Below, piece by piece: positions 53,459 to 61,530 of a stretch of DNA of 64,000 nt. The stretch covers positions 124,001 to 188,000 of the forward strand of contig JAJUJL010000003.1 of assembly GCA_029265355.1 (NCBI GenBank). The letters run 5' to 3'. The notes under the pieces were generated by a model that did not search any database, was not told the DNA's origin, and was given only the letters and a program-made list of their open reading frames with translations. Made by a program: the position numbers and the translations under genes. Every line of letters begins with the position of its first letter. Positions within the stretch are counted from its first letter, which is position 1. This stretch comes from Chloroflexota bacterium. GTDB lineage: Bacteria > Chloroflexota > Anaerolineae > Anaerolineales > UBA4823.

Positions 53459-54013
53459 ATGGAAGAAAACACAACAGAGATCGGGACTGCGCCTGGATGC
53501 GGTATGTGGCTCGGATGGCTGCTGGCCAGCATCTTGGGATGCGCTTTGGGCTGGGCTGCAGGTTGGTGGTTGAGTTTTCGCATTCCAGGAGCGTTATCGA
53601 CGATTGCAATAGGCCTGGTGTGCGGGCTGGCGCTGGGCGCGCTTCAGTGGCTGGTGCTGCGTCCACACTTGAATTTTGCCTGGCGTTGGATCATCGCAAC
53701 TGCAGCCGGCTGGGGAGTGGGCTTCCCGGCGGGCGTGTCGCTCGCAAGTCTGCTCGGAATGGTGGGATTCCAATTCGGCGTCGTGGTTGGCGCGACCACT
53801 GGCTTTGCCAGCGGGCTTGTCCAGTGGCTGGCGCTGCGCAAGCACCTCAAAGATTCTGGCTGGTGGGTGCTGGCGAGCACGTTTGCCTGGACCTCCAGCC
53901 TGCTGTACTACCAGCCGGGCGCCTCCTGGCTGGGGGCGTACTACGGGCTGTTATCCGGTATGGTGAGCGGCACGGTGCTATTTTGGTTGGTGTATCGGCC
54001 AAGTGATACGTGA
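53459..54013 (+). CDS. Small multi-pass membrane protein
   Basis: A 184-residue hydrophobic protein with about six membrane segments arranged as an internal repeat: ALGALQWLVLRPHL and ASGLVQWLALRKHL are equivalent positions in two or three repeat units, each with Gly-rich helix packing. Family not recognised; similar proteins of unknown role are common in Chloroflexota and cyanobacteria (from memory). The ATG at 53459 has AGGATGG upstream; a TTG at 53420 is an alternative. It follows glgA and overlaps none of the aminotransferase start chosen here. Confidence 0.75.
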   Translation: MEENTTEIGTAPGCGMWLGWLLASILGCALGWAAGWWLSFRIPGALSTIAIGLVCGLALGALQWLVLRPHLNFAWRWIIATAAGWGVGFPAGVSLASLLGMVGFQFGVVVGATTGFASGLVQWLALRKHLKDSGWWVLASTFAWTSSLLYYQPGASWLGAYYGLLSGMVSGTVLFWLVYRPSDT

Positions 54014-54026
54014 ACAGGCGGTTGGC

Positions 54027-54914
54027 ATGACCGAGCGCGGAGAACTCAATCGGACTACCTGGTGTTGGGAAATCAGCCAGGGGGAAGGAAGAATTTCTCT
54101 CCAGCCTGTTTTGCTGCCTGATCATTGCCAGGGGCTCGACGCCATCTCAAATTGCCTCCCGTCCGGCAGTTACTCCACTTTTCGCACTTATCGATTCACT
54201 TACGTGCTATTGCTGGGGGATCACCTGCGACGCCTGGAAAGCTCTGCGAAGCTGAGCGGGAAAGACATTTCACTCGACGATAACGCGCTGCGCCAGGGAT
54301 TGCGCCTGGCAATTGCGGAAATTGCGCGCCTGGAAGGCAGGCCAATCGAGTTGCGCATGCGATTGACGCTGGATTTAGAGGAGCAGCCTGGCAGGGTGAT
54401 CATCAGCGCGGAGGCGCTGCGCACACCGGGTGAGGCGGTGTATGTGGCAGGCGTCAGGGTGGTCACGAGCCGTGTTCACCGCCACCTTCCGGCAGCCAAA
54501 TTGACCGCATTCATTCAAACCGCCAACGAGGAACGGCAGAGCTTGCCCGCGGATGCTTTCGAAGCGATCATGATCGATGAGGAAGGTCGATTGAAGGAAG
54601 GCCTGAGCAGCAATTTCTTTGCCGTGTGGGAAGGATCGCTTTGGACGGCGGGGGAAGGTGTGTTGCCGGGGGTGACTCGCTCGCTGGTGCTGGAGAGCGC
54701 CAGGCGCCTGGGGATAGAGACGCGCCTAGAAGCCGTGAAATTGGAGCAGGTTGCAGAAATTCAAGAAGCCTTCATCACCAGCTCGAGCAGGGGGGTTGTT
54801 CCGGTGGTCAAGATCGACGATGCGCTGGTGGGCGAAGGAAAGCCTGGGAAAACGACGCGCCTGATCTCCGCCGAATTCCAGCGATTGATCGATGAAAAAT
54901 TGGAACCGATCTGA
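54027..54914 (+). CDS. Class IV PLP-dependent aminotransferase
   Basis: A 295-residue fold-type IV enzyme (branched-chain aminotransferase, D-amino acid aminotransferase or aminodeoxychorismate lyase group). The PLP Lys is in LPAAKLTAF, the Glu that contacts the pyridine N is in GRLKEGLSSNFF, and the phosphate loop is VLPGVTRSLVLE with TSSSRGVVPV. Which substrate it uses cannot be told; PabC-like activity is possible. ATG at 54027 chosen over a GTG at 54003 that would overlap the upstream gene. Confidence 0.88.
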   Translation: MTERGELNRTTWCWEISQGEGRISLQPVLLPDHCQGLDAISNCLPSGSYSTFRTYRFTYVLLLGDHLRRLESSAKLSGKDISLDDNALRQGLRLAIAEIARLEGRPIELRMRLTLDLEEQPGRVIISAEALRTPGEAVYVAGVRVVTSRVHRHLPAAKLTAFIQTANEERQSLPADAFEAIMIDEEGRLKEGLSSNFFAVWEGSLWTAGEGVLPGVTRSLVLESARRLGIETRLEAVKLEQVAEIQEAFITSSSRGVVPVVKIDDALVGEGKPGKTTRLISAEFQRLIDEKLEPI

Positions 54915-54929
54915 GCAAGGCTGCCCGGG

Positions 54930-55475
54930 TCAAATCTTTTGCGGCTCGAGCAGCTCCCATCCGCCTTCTGGGATATCGAGCAGGTGCAACCATTCCACAG
55001 CTTTTGCATTTAGCAGAAAACTTTGCGGGCCGTTCCACCCTACCAGGATCAATGGATAGGGAAGCCTGACAGCAAACTCCTCAATTGGCAGCGAGCCCGG
55101 ATCAATCGGCGCGCCTTGCAGCGGGTAGCCCATCACGACCAGATCCAACTGGTTCTTGCGCAAGCAACGCACCAGTTCAACCTGGTATTGTCCTTCGCAG
55201 AGCTTGAACGCCACATTGGTAAAATCACCCAGCAGGGGATCGTAACGTTGGCGTAGCTGCAGCTCGAGCTGCGTTAGCAAGCGCGGTGTGATCTGGACCG
55301 GGCTATTCGAGGGAAGCAGCTCATCCTGGACCAGGTCGCGGCGCAGCAGGTACGGTGAGACGAGCCAGTGGCAGATGTTCAATTGCCAACCGCGTGATTT
55401 GACCAGGTTAAGCGCATACTCGAATGCCCATTCGTCGGTTTGAGTAAAATGGGTGCAAAATCCAAGCGTGGTCAC
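54930..55475 (-). CDS. Universal-stress-like protein
   Basis: A 181-residue protein with the Rossmann-like layout of UspA domains: first strand TLGFCTHFTQTDEWAFEYALNL, late strand LDLVVMGYPL and PYPLILVGW at the end. The ATP-binding G-x2-G-x9-G motif is not clear, so it may not bind nucleotide. The GTG start at 55475 is supported by AAGGAG 8 nt upstream. It is 16 bp downstream of the fused NrfD-cytochrome gene, thus the last gene of the redox operon. Confidence 0.7.
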   Translation of the reverse strand: MTTLGFCTHFTQTDEWAFEYALNLVKSRGWQLNICHWLVSPYLLRRDLVQDELLPSNSPVQITPRLLTQLELQLRQRYDPLLGDFTNVAFKLCEGQYQVELVRCLRKNQLDLVVMGYPLQGAPIDPGSLPIEEFAVRLPYPLILVGWNGPQSFLLNAKAVEWLHLLDIPEGGWELLEPQKI

Positions 55476-55491
55476 GGGTGTCTCCTTAAAC

Positions 55492-57318
55492 TCACTGATG
55501 ATGGGGGGCGTTTGATCGCTGCAACTCAGCAGGCTTGAAGTGGCAGACGCTGCAGCTTGCCAGGTCGGGTATATCAGCAGCAGCCTGTCGCTCCTGGTGG
55601 CACGCCAGGCACCTGCCGTGCAACGCTTGTTGGTAGCTGGGGGCAAAATATTGGAAGGGTTTCTCTCCAGCCATCGACGACATATTCTCGTGGCAGGCTG
55701 CGCAGGCTGCTGCGGTTTGTGCACGATGCTCGCCGAGGTGGCACTGCTGGCAGGCAGCGTTGCCGCCCAGTTGGCGGGTGTGCAACGTGTGGTCGAAGAT
55801 GCGGGTCGGAGAATCATTTTCTTGGTGGCAAGCGGAGCAAGCGGTAGCGCGGTCACCGGGCAGGTCCAGGTGATGGCACACCTGGCATGCTCGCTCGCCC
55901 AATTCATTCGCCAGGCGCTGCTGGTGATCGGTGTGGGGGAAGATCACCAGCCTGTCACGGCGATTGCCATCAATTGCCAGACTCTCCCATCCCCGAGCGG
56001 GGGAAACCGGGGAGGTTGGCAGTTGCGCCCCCTGGATGGATCGAGCCGGCGCAAAGGCTGCCGTGAGCGCAATGGCCACGACAGCCAAACCGCTGCTGCG
56101 CTGCAACCCGTGAGCGCGATTTCTTTGGAAAAGCGAGCCATACTGAGAAGGGCGGGCGCCGGCTGCGTGCTGTAAGCCCGGGGCGCTGTACTGGCGCTCA
56201 GGGGCGTGACTCAAGACGGGGAGGTTCTCGGCGAAAAGCAGGTAAACCAGCCCCGCGGCGGCAGGGATGGCTAAAGCAATGATGATCTCGAAAGCAGAGG
56301 GGAAATACGGCGCGCCTGGAGGACGCCACTGGGTGAACATGCTGAGCGACATGCGTTGACTGAGCACGCCGAATATCCCCAGGATCGCGCAGGTGAGTAA
56401 ACCGTAGCGGTTGGCGCGGACACCTGGCAGAAGCAGAAGCATCGCCGGCAGCATCCCGCCGATCACGATCTCACCCACAAAGATCAGGCTCTGCCAGGAG
56501 CCGTCTAACCCGGCAGGCAGTACACCTCGCACAACCAAATCGCCGAGGCGAATGCCCAGATAAACCCAAAGAACCCATGCGCCAGCGTTTCCGAGTCGCC
56601 CGAGCAAACTCAAGCGCAGGCGGCTGCTAAACAGGCGCTGCGCAACAAAACTTTCCACAATCAGAGCAAACAGGCCGGCGGCAATGGCTGAGGTGAAGAA
56701 CAGCACCGGGATCCAGGCGCTATACCAAAGCGGGTGAACGCGGTGGGGCATGATCAGGAAGAGAGCCCCCAGTGAAGATTGATGCAGGGTTGACAAAACA
56801 ATACCGGCAATGACCAGAGGAATGGTTGCGCGGTGCAGCAGGTGATAGATATTCTTGAAGAATGGCCTGGCAAACCAGGGATGTTCGAGGATCACAGGCA
56901 TGAATTCCAACCCCAGCACCGAAAAGTACAGCATCACACACCAGGCAATCTCAAACATGACCGAATGGTGCTGCCAATTGAGTATGGGCATGTAAATGTG
57001 CCAGGGCAAACCCAGGTCGAAAAGCAGGGACACGATAAAAGAAGCGTAGCCCAAGAGAGCGATCAGTATCGCGCGGCGCAACATCGGGCGCAGGCTTTCC
57101 AGGCGGAACACATACACCAAACCAGCCAGCGTAAAGCCCCCGCCTGCCAGGGCGACAAATCCTAGCTTGACAGCGATCCACAAGCCCCAGGGAGCGGCAT
57201 CGTTCAAACCAGTGGTAGCGCCCAATCCCCGCGTGAATCGCACACTTGCTGCAACCAGGCCAGCCATCACCAGGAACCAGAGCAGATCTCTGAGGCGCTG
57301 CAAGGCAATCTTGTCCAC
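55492..57318 (-). CDS. NrfD-type quinone subunit fused to a hexahaem cytochrome c
   Basis: A 608-residue fusion. Residues 1-385 are an NrfD/HybB/DsrP membrane protein with about nine to ten helices. A further hydrophobic segment (GLAVVAIALTAAFA, about 405-420) leads outside to a c-type cytochrome domain with six CxxCH motifs at about residues 478, 494, 523, 539, 570 and 589. Extra His residues (HTDHQ, DHTLHTR) could serve as distal ligands. In DsrMKJOP and Hmc complexes these are separate subunits. GTG start with GGAGG upstream, 0 bp from the ferredoxin stop. It should pass electrons between menaquinone and outside haems. Confidence 0.88.
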   Translation of the reverse strand: MDKIALQRLRDLLWFLVMAGLVAASVRFTRGLGATTGLNDAAPWGLWIAVKLGFVALAGGGFTLAGLVYVFRLESLRPMLRRAILIALLGYASFIVSLLFDLGLPWHIYMPILNWQHHSVMFEIAWCVMLYFSVLGLEFMPVILEHPWFARPFFKNIYHLLHRATIPLVIAGIVLSTLHQSSLGALFLIMPHRVHPLWYSAWIPVLFFTSAIAAGLFALIVESFVAQRLFSSRLRLSLLGRLGNAGAWVLWVYLGIRLGDLVVRGVLPAGLDGSWQSLIFVGEIVIGGMLPAMLLLLPGVRANRYGLLTCAILGIFGVLSQRMSLSMFTQWRPPGAPYFPSAFEIIIALAIPAAAGLVYLLFAENLPVLSHAPERQYSAPGLQHAAGARPSQYGSLFQRNRAHGLQRSSGLAVVAIALTAAFAPARSIQGAQLPTSPVSPARGWESLAIDGNRRDRLVIFPHTDHQQRLANELGERACQVCHHLDLPGDRATACSACHQENDSPTRIFDHTLHTRQLGGNAACQQCHLGEHRAQTAAACAACHENMSSMAGEKPFQYFAPSYQQALHGRCLACHQERQAAADIPDLASCSVCHFKPAELQRSNAPHHQ

Positions 57319-58083
57319 TCAAACCTCCATACCACCTCGGCGCGCGCGGGCTTCTTTCACCTGCATGCGTCGGCCAATCACCCAGAATAAACCCGTCATC
57401 AAACCGCCGGTGGCCAGGCTCAGGGCAGGTACCTTGCTGAGCCAGCTCCAGCTCAATTCAGGTAACGCAGTCTCTCGGAGGTCGCTGTTTGGGGCCAGGA
57501 ACGATAGATCAACATCTGAGATATACATCACCGACGAGCCGCCATACTCTTGCTCGCCAAACACGCGAGGCAGATACCTGCCTGGCTCATACGCCAGGCG
57601 CTCGTGAGCCAAAGAGAGCAACTCCGCGCGTTCGCCGAAGATCAACGCTTCATCAGGGCAGGCCTCGACACAGGCTGGCAGTTTACCGGCCGACAGTCGC
57701 TCAACGCACAGCGTGCACTTGCACACAGACGGCGCAGCCGTATCCCATTCATATCGCGGTATGCCATATGGACAAGCCATCATGCAGTAACGACATCCCA
57801 TGCATCTGCTGCTATCGTAGAGCACGGGGCCGTCCGGGGTTTTATACATGGCGCCCACCGGACAAACCGAAACACAGGCAGGTTCCAGGCAGTGACGGCA
57901 GAACTTGCGCACCGGGCGACCCTCTGGGCTGAGGACAATCGCCGACAGGCGCTGGGCGGAGAGACCATCGCCGATTTGTTGCGGCTGCCCGATTTCCTGC
58001 CCAAGTGAATTTGCCTCAGCGCAGGCTTCTATGCAACTGCTACAGCCAGTGCAGCGGGTGACATCCACCAAAATGCCGATCAT
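57319..58083 (-). CDS. Four-cluster ferredoxin subunit with C-terminal membrane anchor (HmcB/DsrO-like)
   Basis: A 254-residue iron-sulfur protein of the HybA/FdnH/DsrO class. Four cluster motifs: CTGCSSCIEAC, CRHCLEPACVSVCP, CMGCRYCMMACP and CTLCVERLSAGKLPACVEACP. A hydrophobic segment near residues 220-238 (LATGGLMTGLFWVIG) anchors it. No Tat signal is seen, unlike DsrO, so the clusters may face the cytoplasm. The ATG overlaps the cytochrome b stop by 4 bp; the frame upstream to 58152 is rejected. Confidence 0.9.
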   Translation of the reverse strand: MIGILVDVTRCTGCSSCIEACAEANSLGQEIGQPQQIGDGLSAQRLSAIVLSPEGRPVRKFCRHCLEPACVSVCPVGAMYKTPDGPVLYDSSRCMGCRYCMMACPYGIPRYEWDTAAPSVCKCTLCVERLSAGKLPACVEACPDEALIFGERAELLSLAHERLAYEPGRYLPRVFGEQEYGGSSVMYISDVDLSFLAPNSDLRETALPELSWSWLSKVPALSLATGGLMTGLFWVIGRRMQVKEARARRGGMEV

Positions 58084-58784
58084 ATCCGCCTGCCTTCGGA
58101 TCCATGCAACCTTTGCACCACTTCTTTTCCGGCCTGCGGTGGAAACTGCCATGCCACAAAGGTTCCCAATCGCACCAACGGATAGAGCACGCAGTGAGCG
58201 ATCTTGGTGAATGGGATAATCGCCAGCAATAACATGCCAGAGATTATGTGCAGCAGCATCAGGCCGTCATAGGGAATCGGGTTCCAGGACTGCCCGGACA
58301 GGAAACCCGAACAGAAGATGCACAAAATCAGCGCCAACAACAGGTAGTCAGGGGTGTTGCTCAGCTTGCGCGAAGCGCGGTTGTAAACACGCGATAAGAG
58401 CAGGTAGGCGCCGGCAGCCAGGGTCAGCAAGGTCAAAATGTCCAGCACAGGCTTGAGCAGGGCGGGCCAGGCCAGCCCGAAATGATCCCTGAACAGATCG
58501 ACGTGATTTCCCAAGAATGGCGTCACGATCAAGATGCCCAGGTGGAAGGTGAAGGACGCCAGGCTGTAACCTGCCCGCGCGCGGTACAGGCGTGTCATGG
58601 GGAAGAGCCAGGCGAGCGACTCAATCAAAAGGCGAGTGAGGGGAATTTCGCGACGGTGCGTTCGATACAGCGCAGCGTGCATTTCCCACACAGAAAGCAA
58701 CACCAGGCGCAGCAATCCCAATGCGAACAGCAGCATAGCAAAACGACTCAAGGGGCTTTTGGCAAGCGTCACCCAGGCTGGCAT
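58080..58784 (-). CDS. Dihaem cytochrome b subunit (NarI/DsrM/HmcE-like)
   Basis: A 234-residue membrane protein with five helices of the nitrate reductase gamma type. Candidate haem ligands are His in SFTFHLGIL, LMLLHIISGML and FTKIAHCVLYP. Such subunits exchange electrons with quinone and an HdrD-like cytoplasmic partner, encoded here directly upstream (58803-60194). The ATG at 58784 was chosen: GGGAGGAG lies just before it, and the GTG at 58802 is part of that ribosome-binding region. Confidence 0.88.
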   Translation of the reverse strand: MPAWVTLAKSPLSRFAMLLFALGLLRLVLLSVWEMHAALYRTHRREIPLTRLLIESLAWLFPMTRLYRARAGYSLASFTFHLGILIVTPFLGNHVDLFRDHFGLAWPALLKPVLDILTLLTLAAGAYLLLSRVYNRASRKLSNTPDYLLLALILCIFCSGFLSGQSWNPIPYDGLMLLHIISGMLLLAIIPFTKIAHCVLYPLVRLGTFVAWQFPPQAGKEVVQRLHGSEGRRI

Positions 58785-58802
58785 CGCGGAAGCTCCTCCC
58801 AC

Positions 58803-60194
58803 TTAGATTTGGATAGCGCGCAGCACCAGGTCGTGCACGCCAACGACCTGCACAGGCAGTTGATAATACTCAACCAACTCGCGCAACTGCTTTTTACAAT
58901 TAGCGCATGGTGTAGCGACGATATCAGCGCCCGTGCGACGAATTTGCTCAGCTTTGGTTTTTCCAGATACGCGCATGCGAAACTCATGGGTTTCGTCCAA
59001 AGAAACCAGGCCGCCACCGCCGCCGCAGCAGTAGTTGCGGGCGCCATTCGGCGTCATCTCCACAAAATCCTTGACAAAGCTGCCCAGGATACGGCGCGGC
59101 TGCTCAACAATCCAACCTGAGCGAGCCATATTGCAGGGATCATGATACGTAACCCGCTCTGGGACAGCCGTGGGATCAAGCTGGATGCGTTTGGCCTGGA
59201 TGAGCTGCCAGGTGAGTTCCAGGACACTGACAACTGGCAGAGCGTTATTCTGGCTGAAAGCAGGCACGTAATGCTTCGCCGAGCGAGAAGCATGGCCGCA
59301 TTCTCCAACCAAAATCTTGGCGGCTTTCAAGCGCTGCGCTTCTCCAACCAACCGGGAGATGACCCTTTCAAGCACCCAGTCATTGTAGAACAGCCCATAG
59401 TTGATGCCGTCGTAATACTGAGAGCCAATAGTCCAGGATATTCCAGCAGCGTGCAACACGACCGCGTTGCCCATCAATGTGTCCGCCTCCATCAGGTAGT
59501 CACTCACCGCGGGAAAAAAGATGTATTCAGCGCCAGCCCGATCTACCGGGAAGGTGACGGCTGCGCCTTTCATTTCTAGCAGTTCATCTTGCAAGAATTC
59601 CAGGTTATCCAGCAAGGCCGGCAATGGGATGGCGGAGGTGTTGGCGGTTTTGCCTTCCAGCTGCTCACGCACGGAGACGATCAATCCCTTGGGTGCAATG
59701 CCAGCTTCGCTCAGGATATACCGTCCAAGGTGGGTGATCAAGCCATGATCAACACCCAGCGGGCACTCAAGGGTGCAGCGGCGGCAGGTGGTGCAGCGAT
59801 AAAATAGTTCAACCATCTCATCGATTGCGGCTGCAGTCAATTTGCCATTTTTCGCAGATAGACTGCCCAGCAAGCCGCCAGGGGAGAAATGCCGGCGATA
59901 GATATCCAGGAGCAGGGTTGTGCGATAACACGGCACATCCTTTTCGTTGCCAGTTGCCTGGTACACCTGGCAAGCGGAAGCGCAACGACCGCAACGGCTG
60001 GTGATGCGCGCATAGAGGTCTAATAAAAAGCGATAATTTCCATATTCCAGGATGGCTTCGAACGCCGTTAGAAACGCCGAGACACGGTCTGCCGGGTGAT
60101 CCGGCAGACCGCTTGGTTCAAGATGAATAAAGGCTTTCTTGACCTGGGCGCCTTGGGTGTTGCTGCGATCGGACTGTCTTAATGAAGCCATCAT
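58803..60194 (-). CDS. HdrD/DsrK/HmcF-like iron-sulfur protein with CCG domain
   Basis: A 463-residue soluble protein. Two [4Fe-4S] motifs at C68-x2-C-x3-C and C134-x2-C-x2-C-x3-CP are followed by cysteine-rich domains; the second holds a CCG motif (NYCCGGGGG) with the downstream CANC and upstream DPCN, which bind the special catalytic cluster in HdrB/HdrD. The first repeat lacks the CCG, as in DsrK. Thiol/disulfide chemistry at the cytoplasmic face is expected. ATG at 60194 with GGGAG upstream; the long frame to 60275 is rejected. Confidence 0.9.
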   Translation of the reverse strand: MMASLRQSDRSNTQGAQVKKAFIHLEPSGLPDHPADRVSAFLTAFEAILEYGNYRFLLDLYARITSRCGRCASACQVYQATGNEKDVPCYRTTLLLDIYRRHFSPGGLLGSLSAKNGKLTAAAIDEMVELFYRCTTCRRCTLECPLGVDHGLITHLGRYILSEAGIAPKGLIVSVREQLEGKTANTSAIPLPALLDNLEFLQDELLEMKGAAVTFPVDRAGAEYIFFPAVSDYLMEADTLMGNAVVLHAAGISWTIGSQYYDGINYGLFYNDWVLERVISRLVGEAQRLKAAKILVGECGHASRSAKHYVPAFSQNNALPVVSVLELTWQLIQAKRIQLDPTAVPERVTYHDPCNMARSGWIVEQPRRILGSFVKDFVEMTPNGARNYCCGGGGGLVSLDETHEFRMRVSGKTKAEQIRRTGADIVATPCANCKKQLRELVEYYQLPVQVVGVHDLVLRAIQI

Positions 60195-60211
60195 ACACGC
60201 TCCCGAGATGC

Positions 60212-60745
60212 TCAGTAAGCGACAGGCGTCAGCACCATCACCGCAACCGCCGCGCTGCTGCCTGGGTTTTTCCAACGATGAAACGCTTCAGCATTGAAAG
60301 TGAGACTATCGCCAGGATTGAGCAAGTAGCTTTGACCATCCACTTCATACTCAACCGACCCGCACACACACACCACCATCTGGGTGCCTGCTGCGGAGGT
60401 GGTGCATACCCTCCTGGCGTCGGAAGGCAATTCCATGGGTGAGCCAGCGCGGGTCAATGCCTGAAAAGCCATCTCAGCCGGGTTAACTCGTGAAGGGTCA
60501 GCTCGGGTGAGGACAACCTCCGACGGGCAAACATCCTGGAAGAATGCGCCGGCGGGGACACCCAGGGCATGGGCAATCTTGCACAGCGTGATCACCGTTG
60601 GGGCGACTTCTCCACGTTCGATCAGGCTGATGGCGTTTGGTGAGAGGTCGCAACCGACTGCGAGCTGTTTGAGGGTCAAGCCGCTCGCTCTGCGCACCTT
60701 ACGAATGTGCGCGCCGACATTGCGCCAGGTATCGCTGTTTATCAT
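60212..60745 (-). CDS. XRE-family regulator with C-terminal cupin domain
   Basis: A 177-residue regulator. Residues 10-65 are a helix-turn-helix (LKQLAVGCDLSPNAISLIERGEVAPTV is split over two helices), and residues 85-177 a cupin (SVEYEVDGQSYLLNPGDSLTFNAEAFHRWKNPG) that may bind a small ligand or metal. It is the first gene of the redox operon, 17 bp before the HdrD-like gene, and is divergent from a paralogue at 60922, suggesting that the two control the redox complex. Confidence 0.9.
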   Translation of the reverse strand: MINSDTWRNVGAHIRKVRRASGLTLKQLAVGCDLSPNAISLIERGEVAPTVITLCKIAHALGVPAGAFFQDVCPSEVVLTRADPSRVNPAEMAFQALTRAGSPMELPSDARRVCTTSAAGTQMVVCVCGSVEYEVDGQSYLLNPGDSLTFNAEAFHRWKNPGSSAAVAVMVLTPVAY

Positions 60746-60790
60746 TATGAATTACTAAAGTATTGTGAATAACATGGCTAATATGATTTA

Positions 60791-60819
60791 AAATTACCAA
60801 AATAATATATATTTGTCAA
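60791..60819 (-). promoter_or_regulatory. Promoter of the XRE-cupin/redox operon
   Basis: Minus strand TTGACA (60819-60814), 17-bp spacer, TAATTT (60796-60791). The whole intergenic stretch (60746-60921) is AT-rich; no clear shared inverted repeat was found for the regulators. Confidence 0.6.
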
Positions 60820-60855
60820 GTATATGTTTCAACAAATAGATCGGTTTGCAAGCCT

Positions 60856-60884
60856 TTGCGTTCTCGAGCGATTTCATTTAGAAT
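60856..60884 (+). promoter_or_regulatory. Promoter of the second XRE-cupin gene
   Basis: TTGCGT (60856-60861), 17-bp spacer, TAGAAT (60879-60884), about 30 nt ahead of the ATG at 60922. Confidence 0.5.
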
Positions 60885-60921
60885 TAACAAAAACATCACA
60901 GCATGAACGCGGACAAACATT

Positions 60922-61530
60922 ATGGCAGCCTACCTGTCTATTGGGACAAAATTACGCACGATACGAGATGAACGCAAACTATCGCAGCGGGAGCTAGCGC
61001 AGAAAGCAGGGATCTCTCCAAACGCCATCAGCCTGATCGAGAGGGATGAAAGTTCTCCAAGCGTGGCCACATTGCAGAGTCTAGCGACCGCGCTCAATGT
61101 CAAAATAAGTTACTTCTTCGACGATGAAACTCCACAGCATGTGCTGCATGTGAAAGCAGGGGAGCGACCCATGATCAGCAGCAATGGGGTCAAGATCGAG
61201 GGAATTGGAGGGGAACTCTCCCGGCAGGAGATCGAACCATTCCAGATCACCCTGGCGCCGAATTCCCACAGCGGAGACCGGCAAGTGGTTCACACCGGTC
61301 ACGAATTCGTCTACTGTCTGAAGGGCAACGTGGAATATATTATCGATGGGGTGGTGCACATGCTCTCACCCGGTGACTTTTTGATGTTCGAAGCGCACCT
61401 GCCACACACCTGGCGCAACACCTCGCAGGACGAAGCGCAGTTCCTGCTGGTATTGCAAACCCCTGGCCAATCCCCTGACCCCGTGCAAAGGCATTTTTCG
61501 AGCTACCCTTCGCTGTATCACTTGGGCTGA
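60922..61530 (+). CDS. XRE-family regulator with C-terminal cupin domain
   Basis: A 202-residue paralogue of the regulator at 60212. The helix-turn-helix contains RELAQKAGISPNAISLIER, sharing SPNAISLIER with the neighbour, so both may read related operators. The cupin part (EFVYCLKGNVEYIID, MLSPGDFLMFEAHLPHTWRN) keeps the usual His/Glu pattern. PuuR/SutR-like domain order. Its 3' end overlaps the convergent recombinase gene by 13 bp. Confidence 0.9.
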   Translation: MAAYLSIGTKLRTIRDERKLSQRELAQKAGISPNAISLIERDESSPSVATLQSLATALNVKISYFFDDETPQHVLHVKAGERPMISSNGVKIEGIGGELSRQEIEPFQITLAPNSHSGDRQVVHTGHEFVYCLKGNVEYIIDGVVHMLSPGDFLMFEAHLPHTWRNTSQDEAQFLLVLQTPGQSPDPVQRHFSSYPSLYHLG

